From positions 4,526,001 to 4,590,000 of the forward strand of contig NZ_CP092462.1 of assembly GCF_022387135.1 (NCBI RefSeq): a stretch of DNA of 64,000 bases, read 5' to 3'. A program made the translations under genes and the position numbers. This DNA is from Comamonas sp. B21-038. Lineage in GTDB: Bacteria; Pseudomonadota; Gammaproteobacteria; Burkholderiales; Burkholderiaceae_C. The stretch's first letter is position 1, and every line of letters begins with the position of its first letter. Positions 1 to 11,341 of this stretch are shown piece after piece. The notes beneath the pieces are model-generated. The model ran no database searches and had not been told where the DNA came from. It saw only the letters and a program-made list of their open reading frames with translations.

Positions 1-3000
1 GGGGCGTCGGCGCAGTCACTGACGTCGCTGGCGGGCTTGGGGAGCAGTTCGTCCAGCAGCAGCGGCAGCGACGAGGAGCGCGTCATCCAGGCGCAGCGCG
101 AGGCCACCACGACGGCCGAGCAGGAGGCCGATGCGCTTGCGCAATCGCTTGAGCGCCTGCGCAGCCGGGTCCAGACGCCGGCCGCAGCGCCCCCTGCGCC
201 GCTGAGCGACCTGGAACTGAGCCAGATTCAGGCCCGCTGGGAAGAGCGCGTGCCTGCCAATGCCAGCCAGGAAGTGCTGGAGAAGCTGCTGACCGACGAG
301 CGCGAGGCGATCGCCGCGCTCAAGTCCGGCATCGAGAAATCGGCGGCCGAACAGGCGAACCTGGTGGCCCAGCCCGGCAATGGCCGCACGGACCTGGCCA
401 CGTTGCAGCAACGGGTGCAGGAAACGGCCACGCCGCTAGCGGCCGAGCCGGGCGAATCGAGTGCGCTGACCCAGGCGCGCCAGCTGCGCCGCAGTGCTGA
501 GAACCGCCGCGCCAGGCAGGAGCTGGCGCTGCGCCAGGAAGAACAATCGACGATCGAGACACGCCAGCGCCAGCTCGATGTACAGCTGCAGACCCAGCGC
601 CGCGAGTTGCTGGAGCGCACGCCGCGCGTGGCCTGGCTGAACCAGCGCATTGCTGAGCGCGCGCGCCAGCAGCTGGAGCAGCAGGTGCAGCAAACGCAGG
701 CGGCCGAACACGATGCGGCCGAGGCGCCCGCTTCCGTGCGGGAACTGGCACGGCAAAACAGTGCGCTGGCCGAGCAAATCCTCGCGCACAACAACCGCCT
801 GGTGCAGGAGCGCCAGGACCTGGCCAGCGATGAGTACCGCCAGAGCCAGCTGGCCTCTGCGCTGCGCGACACGCAGGCGCGCCTGCGCCTGGGCGGCAGT
901 GCATCGGTGGGCCAGTGGCTGTGGAAGCAGCGGGTGGCGCTTCCGACGGCCAACACCATCCAGGCGCGGCGCAAGGCCACCTTGCGGCAGCTGGCCGAGC
1001 TGCGGCTGGCGCTGTTCAACGCCAGTGAGCGGCGCTTCAACCTCAATGGCACGGCCAACGTGGGCGGGGGCGGCGACACGGGCATGACCACGCGCAGCGG
1101 CACCCAAAGCACCGCATTGTGGTCCAAGCAGGCGGCGCTGATCGACCAGCTCCAGCCGCTGCTGCTGCGGCGCATCGCCGTGCTGGAGCAGACCGATGCC
1201 GCGCTGCAGTCGACGCTCAAGAGCGGCAGCGCGCTGCGCCAGGTGATGGACAAGGAGTTGCTGTGGTTCCCCAGCCATCTGGCCATGGGCCGTGCCTGGC
1301 TGGACGAGTGGCGCTCGGTGCTGCGCAGCCCGGACGGCGCAGGCCTGGAGCAGGGCGCCAGCGCATCGCCGTGGAACACTGCCCGGGTGCTGGGCGACAG
1401 CATGCTGCGCAATCTCTGGACCTATGCCGGCATCTTCGCCGGCGTGCTGCTGCTGCTGGGACTGCGCCGCTATGCGTTGCAGAAGCTGCAGGCCATCGCG
1501 CTGCGGGTGGACAACTTCTCGCAGGACCACTTTGGCCTGACCTTGATGGCGCTGGGCTGGAGCCTGCTGTATGCGCTGCCCTGGAGTTTTGCGACCGCCG
1601 CGCTGGGCACCCTGCTGCAATCGGCGGCAGCGCCGGTGGCGCTGGAGCCGCTGGGCCAGGCGCTGGAGCAATTGAGCGCCTTTGTGTTTGTCGTGACCTT
1701 GCTGAACGTGCTGTTCCGCCCCTGCGGCCTCGCGGTGGCGCACTTTGGCTGGCCGCGCGAGCGCGTGCAGGTGCTGCGCCAGATGGTTCTGCGCGCCACC
1801 TGGCTGATCGTGCCCATCGATCTGCTGGGCGGCCTGGCATTTTTCAGCCACGACGACACGGCCATCAGCACCTGGGGCCGCATGTGCCTGCTGGTGCTGA
1901 CCCTGGGCCTGGCCTGGATGGCCTTCCGCTACCTGCGCCAAAGCCTGCTCAAGCAACGCCCGGGGCTGCGTTGGAGCCAGGTGGTGAGCGTGGCGGTGAT
2001 GCTGGTGCTGGCCGTCACCCTGGCCGGCATCGGGCTGGGCTATGTCTACACCGCCACTGAAGTGATCCAGGCGCTGCTGAGCAGCTTTGTGTTCCTGGCG
2101 GCAGCGGAGGTGCTGGTCAGCCTGCTGCGGCGCTGGCTGCTGCTGGGCGAGCGCCGGCTGGCGCTCAACCGCCTGCGTGCGGCTGCGCTGCAGCGCCAGG
2201 CGGCCAATGCCGCAGCAGTGGCCGATGCCGCCACAGGCACCCCCGCCACCGCCAACAGCAATGCCACCGATGAGCAAAGCCAGATGGCGCTGGTGACGGT
2301 GAGCACGCAGGCGCACCGCCTGCTGGGCCTGCTCCAGCGGGTGCTGGTGGCGCTGAGCCTGGTCTATGCCTGGTCGCCAGTGCTGCCGGCGCTGCTGCGC
2401 TTTGAAGGTGTGGTGCTCTGGTACACCACCAATACCGAGGCCAGCGGTATCGCCCGCCCCGCACCGGTGAGCCTGATGGATCTGCTGATCGGCGCGCTGA
2501 TTCTGCTGATGACCTTCAGCCTGACGCGCAACCTGCCGGGCCTGGTCGAGGTGGTGTTCTCCAGCACCCGCCGGGTCAGCAGCTCGGACCGCTACACGAT
2601 GGCGACCCTTGCGCGCTACGGCATCACCATTGCCGGCACCGTGAGTGCGCTGTCGTTGCTGGGGCTGCGCTGGAGCCAGCTGCAGTGGATGGCTGCCGCA
2701 CTGACCGTGGGTCTGGGTTTTGGTCTGCAGGAGATCTTTGCGAACTTCGTCTCGGGGCTGATCCTGCTGGTCGAGCGGCCCTTCCGGGTCGGCGATGTGA
2801 TCACCATCAACCAGCACACCGGCACCGTCACGCGCATCCGCACCCGCGCGACCACGGTGCTCGATTTCGACAACCAGGAAATCGTCATCCCGAACAAGAC
2901 CTTCATCACCGGCCAGGTGACCAACTGGACCTTGAGCGACGATGTGACCCGTCTGATCATCGATGTGTCCGTGGCCCATGGCAGCGACCCGGCCGAAGTG

Positions 3001-3282
3001 CAGCGCATGCTGTTGGCGATTGCGGCCGAGCACCCCAAGGTGCTGCGCGAGCCCGAGGCCAACTGCTGGTTCATGGCGCTCGAAGGCCAGGGCCAGAAGT
3101 TCGAGCTGCGCGTCTACGTGGGCGCGGTGGACGACCGCCTGCCGGTGCGCAACGACCTCAACCGCAGCATCAATGCCCGCCTGAAGGCGGCCGGCATTGC
3201 AGTGGCCTTCCCGCAGATGGACATCCATGTGCGCGATCTGCCGCCCGCCCCGGCTGCACCGCAGCAGGCCCCAGGCACTTAA
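1..3282 (+). CDS. Large MscS-family mechanosensitive channel (MscK/KefA-like), 5' end outside window
   Basis: The reading frame is open from base 1, so the true start lies upstream. The first residues in frame (GASAQ then a Ser-rich stretch) look like the end of a signal peptide. Roughly the first 430 visible residues are Gln/Arg/Ala-rich and probably a periplasmic coiled coil. A membrane region of about ten helices follows. The C-terminal MscS core is clear: the pore-helix motif GLGFGLQEIFANFVSGL (about 2710-2765) and LVERPFRVGD starting the beta domain. Such proteins open under membrane tension and release solutes on osmotic downshock. The stop overlaps the stop of the convergent LysR gene. 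The family call is firm; which long paralogue it is (MscK, MscM or other) is not. Confidence 0.9.
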   Translation, partial: GASAQSLTSLAGLGSSSSSSSGSDEERVIQAQREATTTAEQEADALAQSLERLRSRVQTPAAAPPAPLSDLELSQIQARWEERVPANASQEVLEKLLTDEREAIAALKSGIEKSAAEQANLVAQPGNGRTDLATLQQRVQETATPLAAEPGESSALTQARQLRRSAENRRARQELALRQEEQSTIETRQRQLDVQLQTQRRELLERTPRVAWLNQRIAERARQQLEQQVQQTQAAEHDAAEAPASVRELARQNSALAEQILAHNNRLVQERQDLASDEYRQSQLASALRDTQARLRLGGSASVGQWLWKQRVALPTANTIQARRKATLRQLAELRLALFNASERRFNLNGTANVGGGGDTGMTTRSGTQSTALWSKQAALIDQLQPLLLRRIAVLEQTDAALQSTLKSGSALRQVMDKELLWFPSHLAMGRAWLDEWRSVLRSPDGAGLEQGASASPWNTARVLGDSMLRNLWTYAGIFAGVLLLLGLRRYALQKLQAIALRVDNFSQDHFGLTLMALGWSLLYALPWSFATAALGTLLQSAAAPVALEPLGQALEQLSAFVFVVTLLNVLFRPCGLAVAHFGWPRERVQVLRQMVLRATWLIVPIDLLGGLAFFSHDDTAISTWGRMCLLVLTLGLAWMAFRYLRQSLLKQRPGLRWSQVVSVAVMLVLAVTLAGIGLGYVYTATEVIQALLSSFVFLAAAEVLVSLLRRWLLLGERRLALNRLRAAALQRQAANAAAVADAATGTPATANSNATDEQSQMALVTVSTQAHRLLGLLQRVLVALSLVYAWSPVLPALLRFEGVVLWYTTNTEASGIARPAPVSLMDLLIGALILLMTFSLTRNLPGLVEVVFSSTRRVSSSDRYTMATLARYGITIAGTVSALSLLGLRWSQLQWMAAALTVGLGFGLQEIFANFVSGLILLVERPFRVGDVITINQHTGTVTRIRTRATTVLDFDNQEIVIPNKTFITGQVTNWTLSDDVTRLIIDVSVAHGSDPAEVQRMLLAIAAEHPKVLREPEANCWFMALEGQGQKFELRVYVGAVDDRLPVRNDLNRSINARLKAAGIAVAFPQMDIHVRDLPPAPAAPQQAPGT

Positions 3283-4220
3283 GGGGTTGGCGAAGCGGCG
3301 GCCTGCACCAGCGCCACAAAGCGCTTGGCGGCCAGGCCCATCGGGTGCTCCTTGGACCAGACCACGTCCACATAGAGCTGTGCGCCATTGCTGAGGTTGG
3401 CAAACTCCATCGCCACCAGCGCGCCCGATTGCAGCAGCGGCGCCACCAGCGGCTGGGGCAGCCAGCCCCAGCCAATGCCGGCGCTGACCATCTGCAACGC
3501 GGCCACATGGTTGTCGGTGCGCCAGACATCGCGGGCATAGACCAGGCGCTCAGGGTCCAGCGTCCAGTCGCGGCTGGCAACGATGATCTGCCGGGTATTG
3601 GTCAGGTGGTGCTCGCGCAGCTGGGGCCGGGCCGGCTCATCCGGTAGCGGCCCCTGGTGCAGCGACTGCATCAGCGGGTGGCTGGGTGCGATGACAGCCA
3701 GCAAGGTCTCGGTCGCCACTTCCTGAAAGCCTTCGCGGCCATCGAGGCTGGGCCGCTCAAACACCAGCGCCAGCTGCGCACGGCCGCTGTGCAGCATGGT
3801 CAGCGCATCGGCCTGGGGAGCGGTGAGCACTTCGATGGCCAGCTGCGGGTATTCCTGCGCGAGCGCGGCCAGCGGCGCGGCCCAGGGGGCGGACAGCAAC
3901 TCCGGCGCGATCGCCAAGGTCAGCCGTGATTCCAGCCCTTGCTCCAGCGCCAGCGCATGGGCATTGAGCTGCTGCAGCTGCGCGGCCAACAAGCGCGCCT
4001 GCGGCTCCAGGGCCAGCGCGGCGGGCAGCGGCCGGGGCTCGCGGCCATCGCGGGCAAACAGCGGCATCTGCAGCTCGGCCTCGAGCTGGGCGATCTGCAT
4101 GCTGACGGCCGAGGGCACCTTGCCCAGCGCCCGGGCGGCGGCCGAAAAGCTGCCATGGTCGAGCACGGCCAGCAAGGTCTGGATGGTGTCGGAGTCGAAC
4201 GGGGCAAAAGCGCTGCGCAT
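3279..4220 (-). CDS. LysR-family transcriptional regulator, divergent from PACE efflux gene
   Basis: A 313-residue LysR-type regulator of normal family length. The N-terminal winged helix-turn-helix (about residues 10-65) has the usual AARALGKVPSAVSMQIAQLE pattern. The rest is the two-lobed effector domain. It is divergent from the PACE transporter gene with 68 bp between the starts, where a perfect inverted repeat lies. Divergent LysR regulators of PACE pumps are known (AceR controls aceI in Acinetobacter), so it probably controls the pump. The inducer cannot be read from the sequence. The stop codon overlaps that of the convergent channel gene. Confidence 0.88.
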   Translation of the reverse strand: MRSAFAPFDSDTIQTLLAVLDHGSFSAAARALGKVPSAVSMQIAQLEAELQMPLFARDGREPRPLPAALALEPQARLLAAQLQQLNAHALALEQGLESRLTLAIAPELLSAPWAAPLAALAQEYPQLAIEVLTAPQADALTMLHSGRAQLALVFERPSLDGREGFQEVATETLLAVIAPSHPLMQSLHQGPLPDEPARPQLREHHLTNTRQIIVASRDWTLDPERLVYARDVWRTDNHVAALQMVSAGIGWGWLPQPLVAPLLQSGALVAMEFANLSNGAQLYVDVVWSKEHPMGLAAKRFVALVQAAASPTP

Positions 4221-4250
4221 TGATGTATCAGTTTCTCTGAAAGATTCTGA

Positions 4251-4278
4251 CTTATGTTATCAGTTCGTGACACATAAG
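4251..4278. promoter_or_regulatory. Inverted repeat, candidate LysR operator
   Basis: CTTATGT at 4251-4257 is perfectly complementary to ACATAAG at 4272-4278, with a 14-bp spacer. It lies in the 68-bp gap between the divergent LysR and PACE starts. The sequence TATCAGTT occurs twice in the gap, at about 4226 and 4258. Position and symmetry suit a LysR recognition site. This is inference from layout only. Confidence 0.5.
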
Positions 4279-4288
4279 ATAGCGCCCC

Positions 4289-4744
4289 ATGTCAGTTCAA
4301 AAAATACAGAACAGCCCCTGGTCCCTGCAGGGGCCGATGCGGCGCGTGGTCTATGTGGCCTTGTACGAAGCGATTGCGATTGTGGCCGCCACGGCAGGCC
4401 TGTCGGCCTTGTCCGGCCAGGGCGCAGCGCACTCGGGCGTGGTGGCCGCTGCATCGTCGGCCATCGCGATTGTGTGGAATGTCGTCTGGAACCATCTGTT
4501 CGAGCGCTGGGAAGCCACCCAGCCCACCCGCGGGCGCGGCCTGGGCCGCCGCATTGCGCATGCGCTGGGCATGGAAGGGGGCCTCGTCTTCATGCTCGTG
4601 CCGCTGTTTGCCTGGTGGTTCGACGTCAGCCTCTGGGAAGCCCTGGTGATGGACATCGGCCTGCTGCTGTTCTTCCTGGTCTACACCTTTGTGTTCAACT
4701 GGTCATTCGACCGTCTGTTTGGCCTGCCGCAATCGGCGCAGTGA
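4289..4744 (+). CDS. PACE-family (chlorhexidine-type) multidrug efflux transporter
   Basis: A 151-residue membrane protein made of two tandem bacterial transmembrane pair units, the usual PACE size. The first unit shows RRVVYVALYE near residue 20 and VWNVVWNHLFERWE near residue 65. The second ends with FVFNWSFDRLFG. Four membrane helices are predicted. PACE proteins export biocides such as chlorhexidine and probably short diamines, driven by the proton gradient. The conserved membrane Glu (E27 region) is present. A divergent LysR gene and an inverted repeat lie immediately upstream. A strong bidirectional terminator follows. Confidence 0.87.
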   Translation: MSVQKIQNSPWSLQGPMRRVVYVALYEAIAIVAATAGLSALSGQGAAHSGVVAAASSAIAIVWNVVWNHLFERWEATQPTRGRGLGRRIAHALGMEGGLVFMLVPLFAWWFDVSLWEALVMDIGLLLFFLVYTFVFNWSFDRLFGLPQSAQ

Positions 4745-4764
4745 CCTCCCCGGTCTGAAAACGC

Positions 4765-4796
4765 AGCGGGGCGTCGTGGTAACACGACGCCCCGCT
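4765..4796. terminator. Bidirectional rho-independent terminator
   Basis: A perfect 14-bp stem, AGCGGGGCGTCGTG paired with CACGACGCCCCGCT, and a 4-nt loop. It lies between the convergent PACE and gltS genes. The T tract is weak, but the GC-rich stem and position suit a shared terminator. Confidence 0.75.
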
Positions 4797-4813
4797 TGTC
4801 TATGGCCCCGGCC

Positions 4814-6052
4814 TCAGCGTATCCAGGCAATCATCAGCTGCAGCACAAAGGCGTTGATGATGTCGATAAAGAACGCGCCCACCAGCGGCACGATCAGAAA
4901 GGCCTTGTGCGACGGGCCGTACTGGCTGGTGATGGCCTGCATGTTGGCGACGGCGGTGGGCGTGGCGCCCATGCCAAAGCCGCAGTGGCCGGCGGCCAGC
5001 ACGGCCGCATCGTAGTTGCGGCCCATCGTACGGAAGGTGACGAAGACGGCAAACAGCGCCAGTGCCACGGTCTGCACGGCCAGGATGAGCATCAGCGGCC
5101 CGGCCAGATCGGCCAGCTCCCACAGCTTGAGCGACAGCAGCGCAATGGCCAGGTAGATCGACAGGCCGGCGTTGCCGAACACATCAATGGCGCGGTCAAA
5201 CACCTTGAAGCCAAAACCATAGTCGAGCACATTGCGGATCACCACGCCGCCGCCCAGCGCCCAGACAAAGGTGGGCAGCTGCAGCTTGGTGCCCTGGGTG
5301 GCGCTGGTCATGAACTCGGCAAAGGCCAGGCAACCGGCAAACAGTGCCAGGGTCTCGATGGCCGCCTCGGCCGTGATCAGGCGCGGGGCGGTATTGGGCG
5401 TTTCAAAGTTGGCAGGCTCCGTGCCTTCGCTGGCGCTGCCTTGCGCGCCGGTTTGCGCCTCTGCCAGGCTGCGTGGCTGGGCCAGCTGGTGGCGGGTGAT
5501 CAGGCGCTTGGCCAACGGGCCGCCGAGCAGGCCGCCAATGACCAGGCCAAAGGTGGCGCAGGCAATGCCCAACGCGGTGGCACCGCTCAGGCCGTATTGG
5601 TTCTCCAGCACCGAACCCCAGGCGCCCGCAGTGCCGTGGCCGCCCAGCAGGGTGATCGAGCCTGCGACCAGGCCAATCAGCGGGTCCAGCCCCAGCAACG
5701 TGGCCAGGCCGACGCCCACGCCGTTTTGCACAAAGATAAAGGCAACGATCACGCCCAGAAACACCACCAGGCCCATGCCGCCCTCACGGAGCTTGGCAAA
5801 GTTGGCGCTTAGCCCGATCGACGAGAAGAACACCAGCATGAAGGTGGTCTGCATGCCGCTGGCAAAGGCCAGCGTCAGACCGGTGGCCTGGTGCAGCGCA
5901 AAGATGATGGCCGCGACCACCAGGCCGCCGGAGACCGGCTCGGGGATGTTGAAGTCACGCAGAAAGCGGATGTGCCGCGTCAGCAGCTTGCCCAGCAAGA
6001 GCACGAGGACGGCAAAGATCAGCGTGTAGTAAGCACCGAAACTCAGATGCAA
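4814..6052 (-). CDS. gltS: Sodium/glutamate symporter GltS
   Basis: A GltS-family secondary transporter of 412 residues (E. coli GltS is 401) with about ten hydrophobic segments. Two inverted halves are separated by a hydrophilic loop near residue 210. It imports glutamate with sodium. I chose the TTG at 6052 as start: GAGGAG lies seven bases upstream, and the protein then begins with the hydrophobic helix typical of GltS. An ATG at 6094 would add a 14-residue charged leader and ignores that ribosome site. It is divergent from metH and convergent with the PACE gene. Confidence 0.9.
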   Translation of the reverse strand: MHLSFGAYYTLIFAVLVLLLGKLLTRHIRFLRDFNIPEPVSGGLVVAAIIFALHQATGLTLAFASGMQTTFMLVFFSSIGLSANFAKLREGGMGLVVFLGVIVAFIFVQNGVGVGLATLLGLDPLIGLVAGSITLLGGHGTAGAWGSVLENQYGLSGATALGIACATFGLVIGGLLGGPLAKRLITRHQLAQPRSLAEAQTGAQGSASEGTEPANFETPNTAPRLITAEAAIETLALFAGCLAFAEFMTSATQGTKLQLPTFVWALGGGVVIRNVLDYGFGFKVFDRAIDVFGNAGLSIYLAIALLSLKLWELADLAGPLMLILAVQTVALALFAVFVTFRTMGRNYDAAVLAAGHCGFGMGATPTAVANMQAITSQYGPSHKAFLIVPLVGAFFIDIINAFVLQLMIAWIR

Positions 6053-6241
6053 GGGAATTCTCCTCAAATCGCAGGCCTTGACCTGGTTGAACACAGAAAG
6101 CCGGCGTTGCGTAGACGTTCACGCAGGTTGCCAGCAAAGTGCTGCAATATGGGTGAAAGCTGATGCATCGTTTAATTTAATAAGGCTATAACCAACGTTC
6201 GTGAGTGGTGTTTATGGCTATGGACAAGTCCCCCCGCCTGT

Positions 6242-6268
6242 GCTTACGCGCCGGGGCTGGCTTAAAAT
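6242..6268 (+). promoter_or_regulatory. Candidate promoter for the metH riboswitch transcript
   Basis: TAAAAT at 6263-6268 is a good -10 element. GCTTAC around 6242 is a weak -35 at acceptable spacing. A transcript starting near 6275 would begin just before the riboswitch aptamer at 6281, which supports the call. Confidence 0.5.
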
Positions 6269-6280
6269 GCAGGGCCTTGT

Positions 6281-6384
6281 TCCAAGGAGCGCTGCAGCCG
6301 GCCGGTGGTAACCACCACAGGCCTGTCAGGCTTGGGGCAGGTCGACGGGCTGATTTCGCATGGCCCGCATCAACGGCGCTCACC
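6281..6384 (+). ncRNA. S-adenosylhomocysteine (SAH) riboswitch aptamer
   Basis: The leader carries the conserved landmarks of the SAH riboswitch known upstream of ahcY and metH in Beta- and Gammaproteobacteria: AAGGAGCGCTGCAG at 6284-6297, GTCAGGCTTGG near 6325-6335, and ACGGCGCTCACC at 6373-6384. P1 forms from GAGCGC (6287-6292) with GCGCTC (6376-6381). A P2-type hairpin with GGTGG/CCACC (6304-6316) follows. CCAAGG at 6282-6287 can pair with CTTGG near 6331 as the pseudoknot. SAH binding should stabilise P1 and raise expression of methionine synthase. Confidence 0.9.
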
Positions 6385-6420
6385 TGTTCTGTCTCTGTTT
6401 TCTGGTTTTTACAGGTGAGC
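6378..6420 (+). promoter_or_regulatory. Expression platform: RBS-sequestering hairpin of the SAH riboswitch
   Basis: GCTCACCTGT (6378-6387) is perfectly complementary to ACAGGTGAGC (6411-6420), which holds the metH ribosome-binding site just before ATG 6424. The left arm overlaps the 3' strand of aptamer P1, so the two structures exclude each other. Without SAH the RBS is buried; with SAH P1 forms and frees it. The complementarity is seen directly; the switching direction follows the known ON behaviour of this class. Confidence 0.85.
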
Positions 6421-6423
6421 CCC

Positions 6424-9190
<2,767 letters not shown>

Positions 9191-9192
<2 letters not shown>

Positions 9193-9264
9193 ATACAAGC
9201 CATAGGCTGTAAAAAGGAAATACAAACCAAGACTTGTATTTTGGGAAACCAGCCTATGGGTTGT
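9191..9264. repeat. Nested inverted repeats, candidate antitoxin operator
   Basis: The inner pair AAATACAA (9218-9225) and TTGTATTT (9234-9241) is perfect with an 8-bp spacer. The outer pair ACAAGCCATAGGCTG (9195-9209) and CAGCCTATGGGTTGT (9250-9264) matches at 14 of 15 positions. AAATACAAGCCA at 9191 and AAATACAAACCA at 9218 are also direct repeats. The cluster lies 47 bp before the HipB-type gene. E. coli HipB operators also have an 8-bp gap (TATCC-N8-GGATA), so autoregulation is plausible. A degraded repetitive element is the alternative. Confidence 0.5.
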
Positions 9265-9310
9265 GGCCTCACAATAGCTGTTCCTGAGTTACTGTGAATG
9301 GGGAGCACGC

Positions 9311-9580
9311 ATGGATGAATTCATCGTCCAAACCAGCCGCCAACTACCGATATTTCTGAGCGCTTTTCGCAAGGCGGCGAAGCTCACCCAGGCTGATGTG
9401 GCCATGCGCATGGGAGTGACCCAGCAGACGGTATCTGCGATGGAACGCAATCCCCAGGCGGTCAGCGCTGAACGCTTGATGAAACTACTGAGCGTTCTGG
9501 GCGTGGACCTGGTACTGCGGTCACGCCCGGAACCGAGCGACTATGCCGGCTCTGAACTTCGGTCACTGGATGATTGGTAA
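9311..9580 (+). CDS. HipB-type helix-turn-helix (Xre family) antitoxin-like regulator, no HipA partner
   Basis: An 89-residue protein with a Cro/C1-type helix-turn-helix across about residues 15-70. The recognition region is KLTQADVAMRMGVTQQTVSAMER, close in size and pattern to HipB antitoxins. In hipBA loci the kinase toxin hipA follows directly. Here only 38 bp separate it from a convergent DUF4304 gene, and I see no hipA fragment. It may be an orphan antitoxin or a stand-alone regulator. Nested inverted repeats upstream suggest autorepression. Confidence 0.8.
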   Translation: MDEFIVQTSRQLPIFLSAFRKAAKLTQADVAMRMGVTQQTVSAMERNPQAVSAERLMKLLSVLGVDLVLRSRPEPSDYAGSELRSLDDW

Positions 9581-9618
9581 AGTGCGGTTGACGAACTGCT
9601 CGGCGTCTTTTCCAACCC

Positions 9619-10224
9619 TTAACTCGCCAAAACAGCCTCCAGATTCGCACGCAGCGAAGTAGCGCGCTCCGGCACCCGGGGCAGCGCTGCCTGGGCGATG
9701 GACTGTGCCAGTGCAGCCTCACCCAGCAGCGCGGCGACCCGGGCCCAGGTGAGCAGGTGGGCGGGGTGCCTCTCCCGGTCCTGCGCAGCCTGCCGGGCGG
9801 CGGCCAGAAAGGATGCGGGATAGTCGCTGAAAGGCGCAAAAAAGGCCTGGGACTGCCGCTGCCATTCCGACACCAGAAAGGCCACCGATTCGGCCGCCTC
9901 GTGTGCGCTGGCGCCGTAGGCCAACTCGGCGTCTGTGGCGTTGCGAAAGCCGGCGATGACCGAGCCGCGCCAGGCGCAGTCATGGTCGCGCATGGTTTGC
10001 GGCGCGGGCAGGGTGCCGCCGGCCACATCGCCCAGCGCCAACAGATGGGCCCCCAGGTTGACCTGGAACACTGCGCTGCGCGGGCGGTGCTGGATCTCGA
10101 CGATGTGCACCACACTGCCGTCCAGCACACGCCGGGCGAAATCGCCTTGGCGCACAAAGCCGGTGGCCTGCAGCAGCGGAAAGAACTGCGCACGCAGTTC
10201 GCTGGTAATCGTTTTACGGTCCAT
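9619..10224 (-). CDS. DUF4304 domain-containing protein
   Basis: A 201-residue soluble protein. The N-terminal ~120 residues match the DUF4304 pattern: a GF motif near residue 22, a central VVHIVEIQHR strand and VFQVNLGAHLL. The C-terminal part is helical and Ala-rich. No catalytic motif or membrane segment is visible, and its function is unknown. It is convergent with the HipB-like gene and divergent from the ABC operon. Confidence 0.7.
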   Translation of the reverse strand: MDRKTITSELRAQFFPLLQATGFVRQGDFARRVLDGSVVHIVEIQHRPRSAVFQVNLGAHLLALGDVAGGTLPAPQTMRDHDCAWRGSVIAGFRNATDAELAYGASAHEAAESVAFLVSEWQRQSQAFFAPFSDYPASFLAAARQAAQDRERHPAHLLTWARVAALLGEAALAQSIAQAALPRVPERATSLRANLEAVLAS

Positions 10225-10464
10225 GGCAGTGGCTGGTGGGTGTTCGGGTGGATGGTGCAGACCGGGGGTCCGCAGCGCTTCCCAGCTTATAAACGGTTCG
10301 AGATGGCTTGCTTTGTCGTCGATCGCTACATGCGGAATCTACATATCGATTGAATGAAATCGTCGTTGCCTGACGACGCTATGCATTTCTACACTGGGTC
10401 CTCAGTCAAGGTTTCGCTGGCAAGGGCATGGTGCCCTGGCGAGGCGATCTCAGAAAGCATAGCT

Positions 10465-11275
10465 ATGAAAAACAAGGCATGGGCGATGGTGGCGACCGCT
10501 GCGGTCGCAGCACTGGCATCGGGGGCGGTGTGGGCGGATCGCCTGCAGGATATCAAGCAGGCAGGGGTGCTGCGCGTGGCAGCCTTCGATGCCAATCCAC
10601 CGTTTGGTTTTGTCGAAGATCGTGGGCCTGGATGTGGACTATGCGCAGGCCTTTGCGCAGCGCCTGGGGGTCAAGCTGCAACTGGTGCCGACCAACCCGG
10701 CCAACCGCGTGCCGCTGCTGCTGTCGAACAAGGTCGATCTGGTGCTGGCCAATTTCACGATCACCGACGAGCGTGCCAAGCAGGTGGGCTTCAGTGTTCC
10801 CTACTTTGCCTCGGGCACCCAGTTCATCGCCGCCAAGGGCACACTGACCTCGCCCGATCAGCTGAACCAGCTGCGCATTGGCGTGGACAAGGGCACTACC
10901 AACGAGATCGTGCTGCGCGAGAAGCACCCGCAGGCCACCCTGGTGGCCTACGACGACACGCCGTTTGCGTTCACCGCGCTGCGCAATGGCAATGTGCAGG
11001 CCATCTCGCAAGACGGCCCCAAGCTGGTCGGCCTGCTGGCCACCATCAAGGACAAGAAGGAGCGCGACAAGTGGGAGGTGCCGGCGTTCACGATCTCCAG
11101 CGACTACATTGGCGTGGGCATTCCGAAGGGGGAAGCGGCATTGACCGATTTCGTCAACACCGCGTTGAAGGAGCTGGAGGCCAGCGGCCAGGCCGGCAAG
11201 ATCTACGACACCTGGTTCGGGCCGCAAAGCGCGACGCCGCTGGTGCGCAACTTCAAGATCGGCGACAAGCAATAA
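10465..11275 (+). pseudogene. Frameshifted polar amino-acid ABC transporter substrate-binding protein
   Basis: ATG at 10465 opens a signal peptide (MKNKAWAMVATAAVAALASGAVWA) and the mature start DRLQDIKQAGVLRVAAFDANPP. The frame is lost just after FGFV, near 10609-10617. The protein resumes in the next frame at SKIVGLDVDYAQAF and stays intact to 11275 (SBP_bac_3 family; ending TWFGPQSATPL). Homologues usually have a few more residues between FGFVD and KIVGLD, so a deletion of 3n+2 bases is the simplest explanation. It heads an operon with two intact permeases. It may be a real pseudogene or an assembly error. Confidence 0.85.
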
Positions 11276-11290
11276 GCACCTAGCTGCTGC

Positions 11291-11320
11291 GCAGCCCCGC
11301 GTCCGACAAGACGCGGCTGC
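11291..11320 (+). promoter_or_regulatory. Intercistronic hairpin between binding-protein and permease genes
   Basis: CCGCGTC (11297-11303) pairs perfectly with GACGCGG (11310-11316) around a 6-nt loop. GCAG (11291-11294) and CTGC (11317-11320) extend the stem past a two-base bulge. It lies in the 66-bp gap after the binding-protein frame. Such hairpins often protect the 3' end of the binding-protein mRNA and lower downstream expression. Confidence 0.6.
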
Positions 11321-11341
11321 GTGCGTTTGGCGTTGGCATTT

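Noticed and set aside
436..3228. 930-residue minus-strand open frame opposite the channel gene
   Set aside because: It is a shadow of the MscS gene in high-GC DNA: Gln/His/Arg-rich, with no domain pattern.
9567..9656. Possible remnant of hipA after the HipB-like gene
   Set aside because: The overlapping ATG frame reads only about 29 residues with no similarity to a HipA start.
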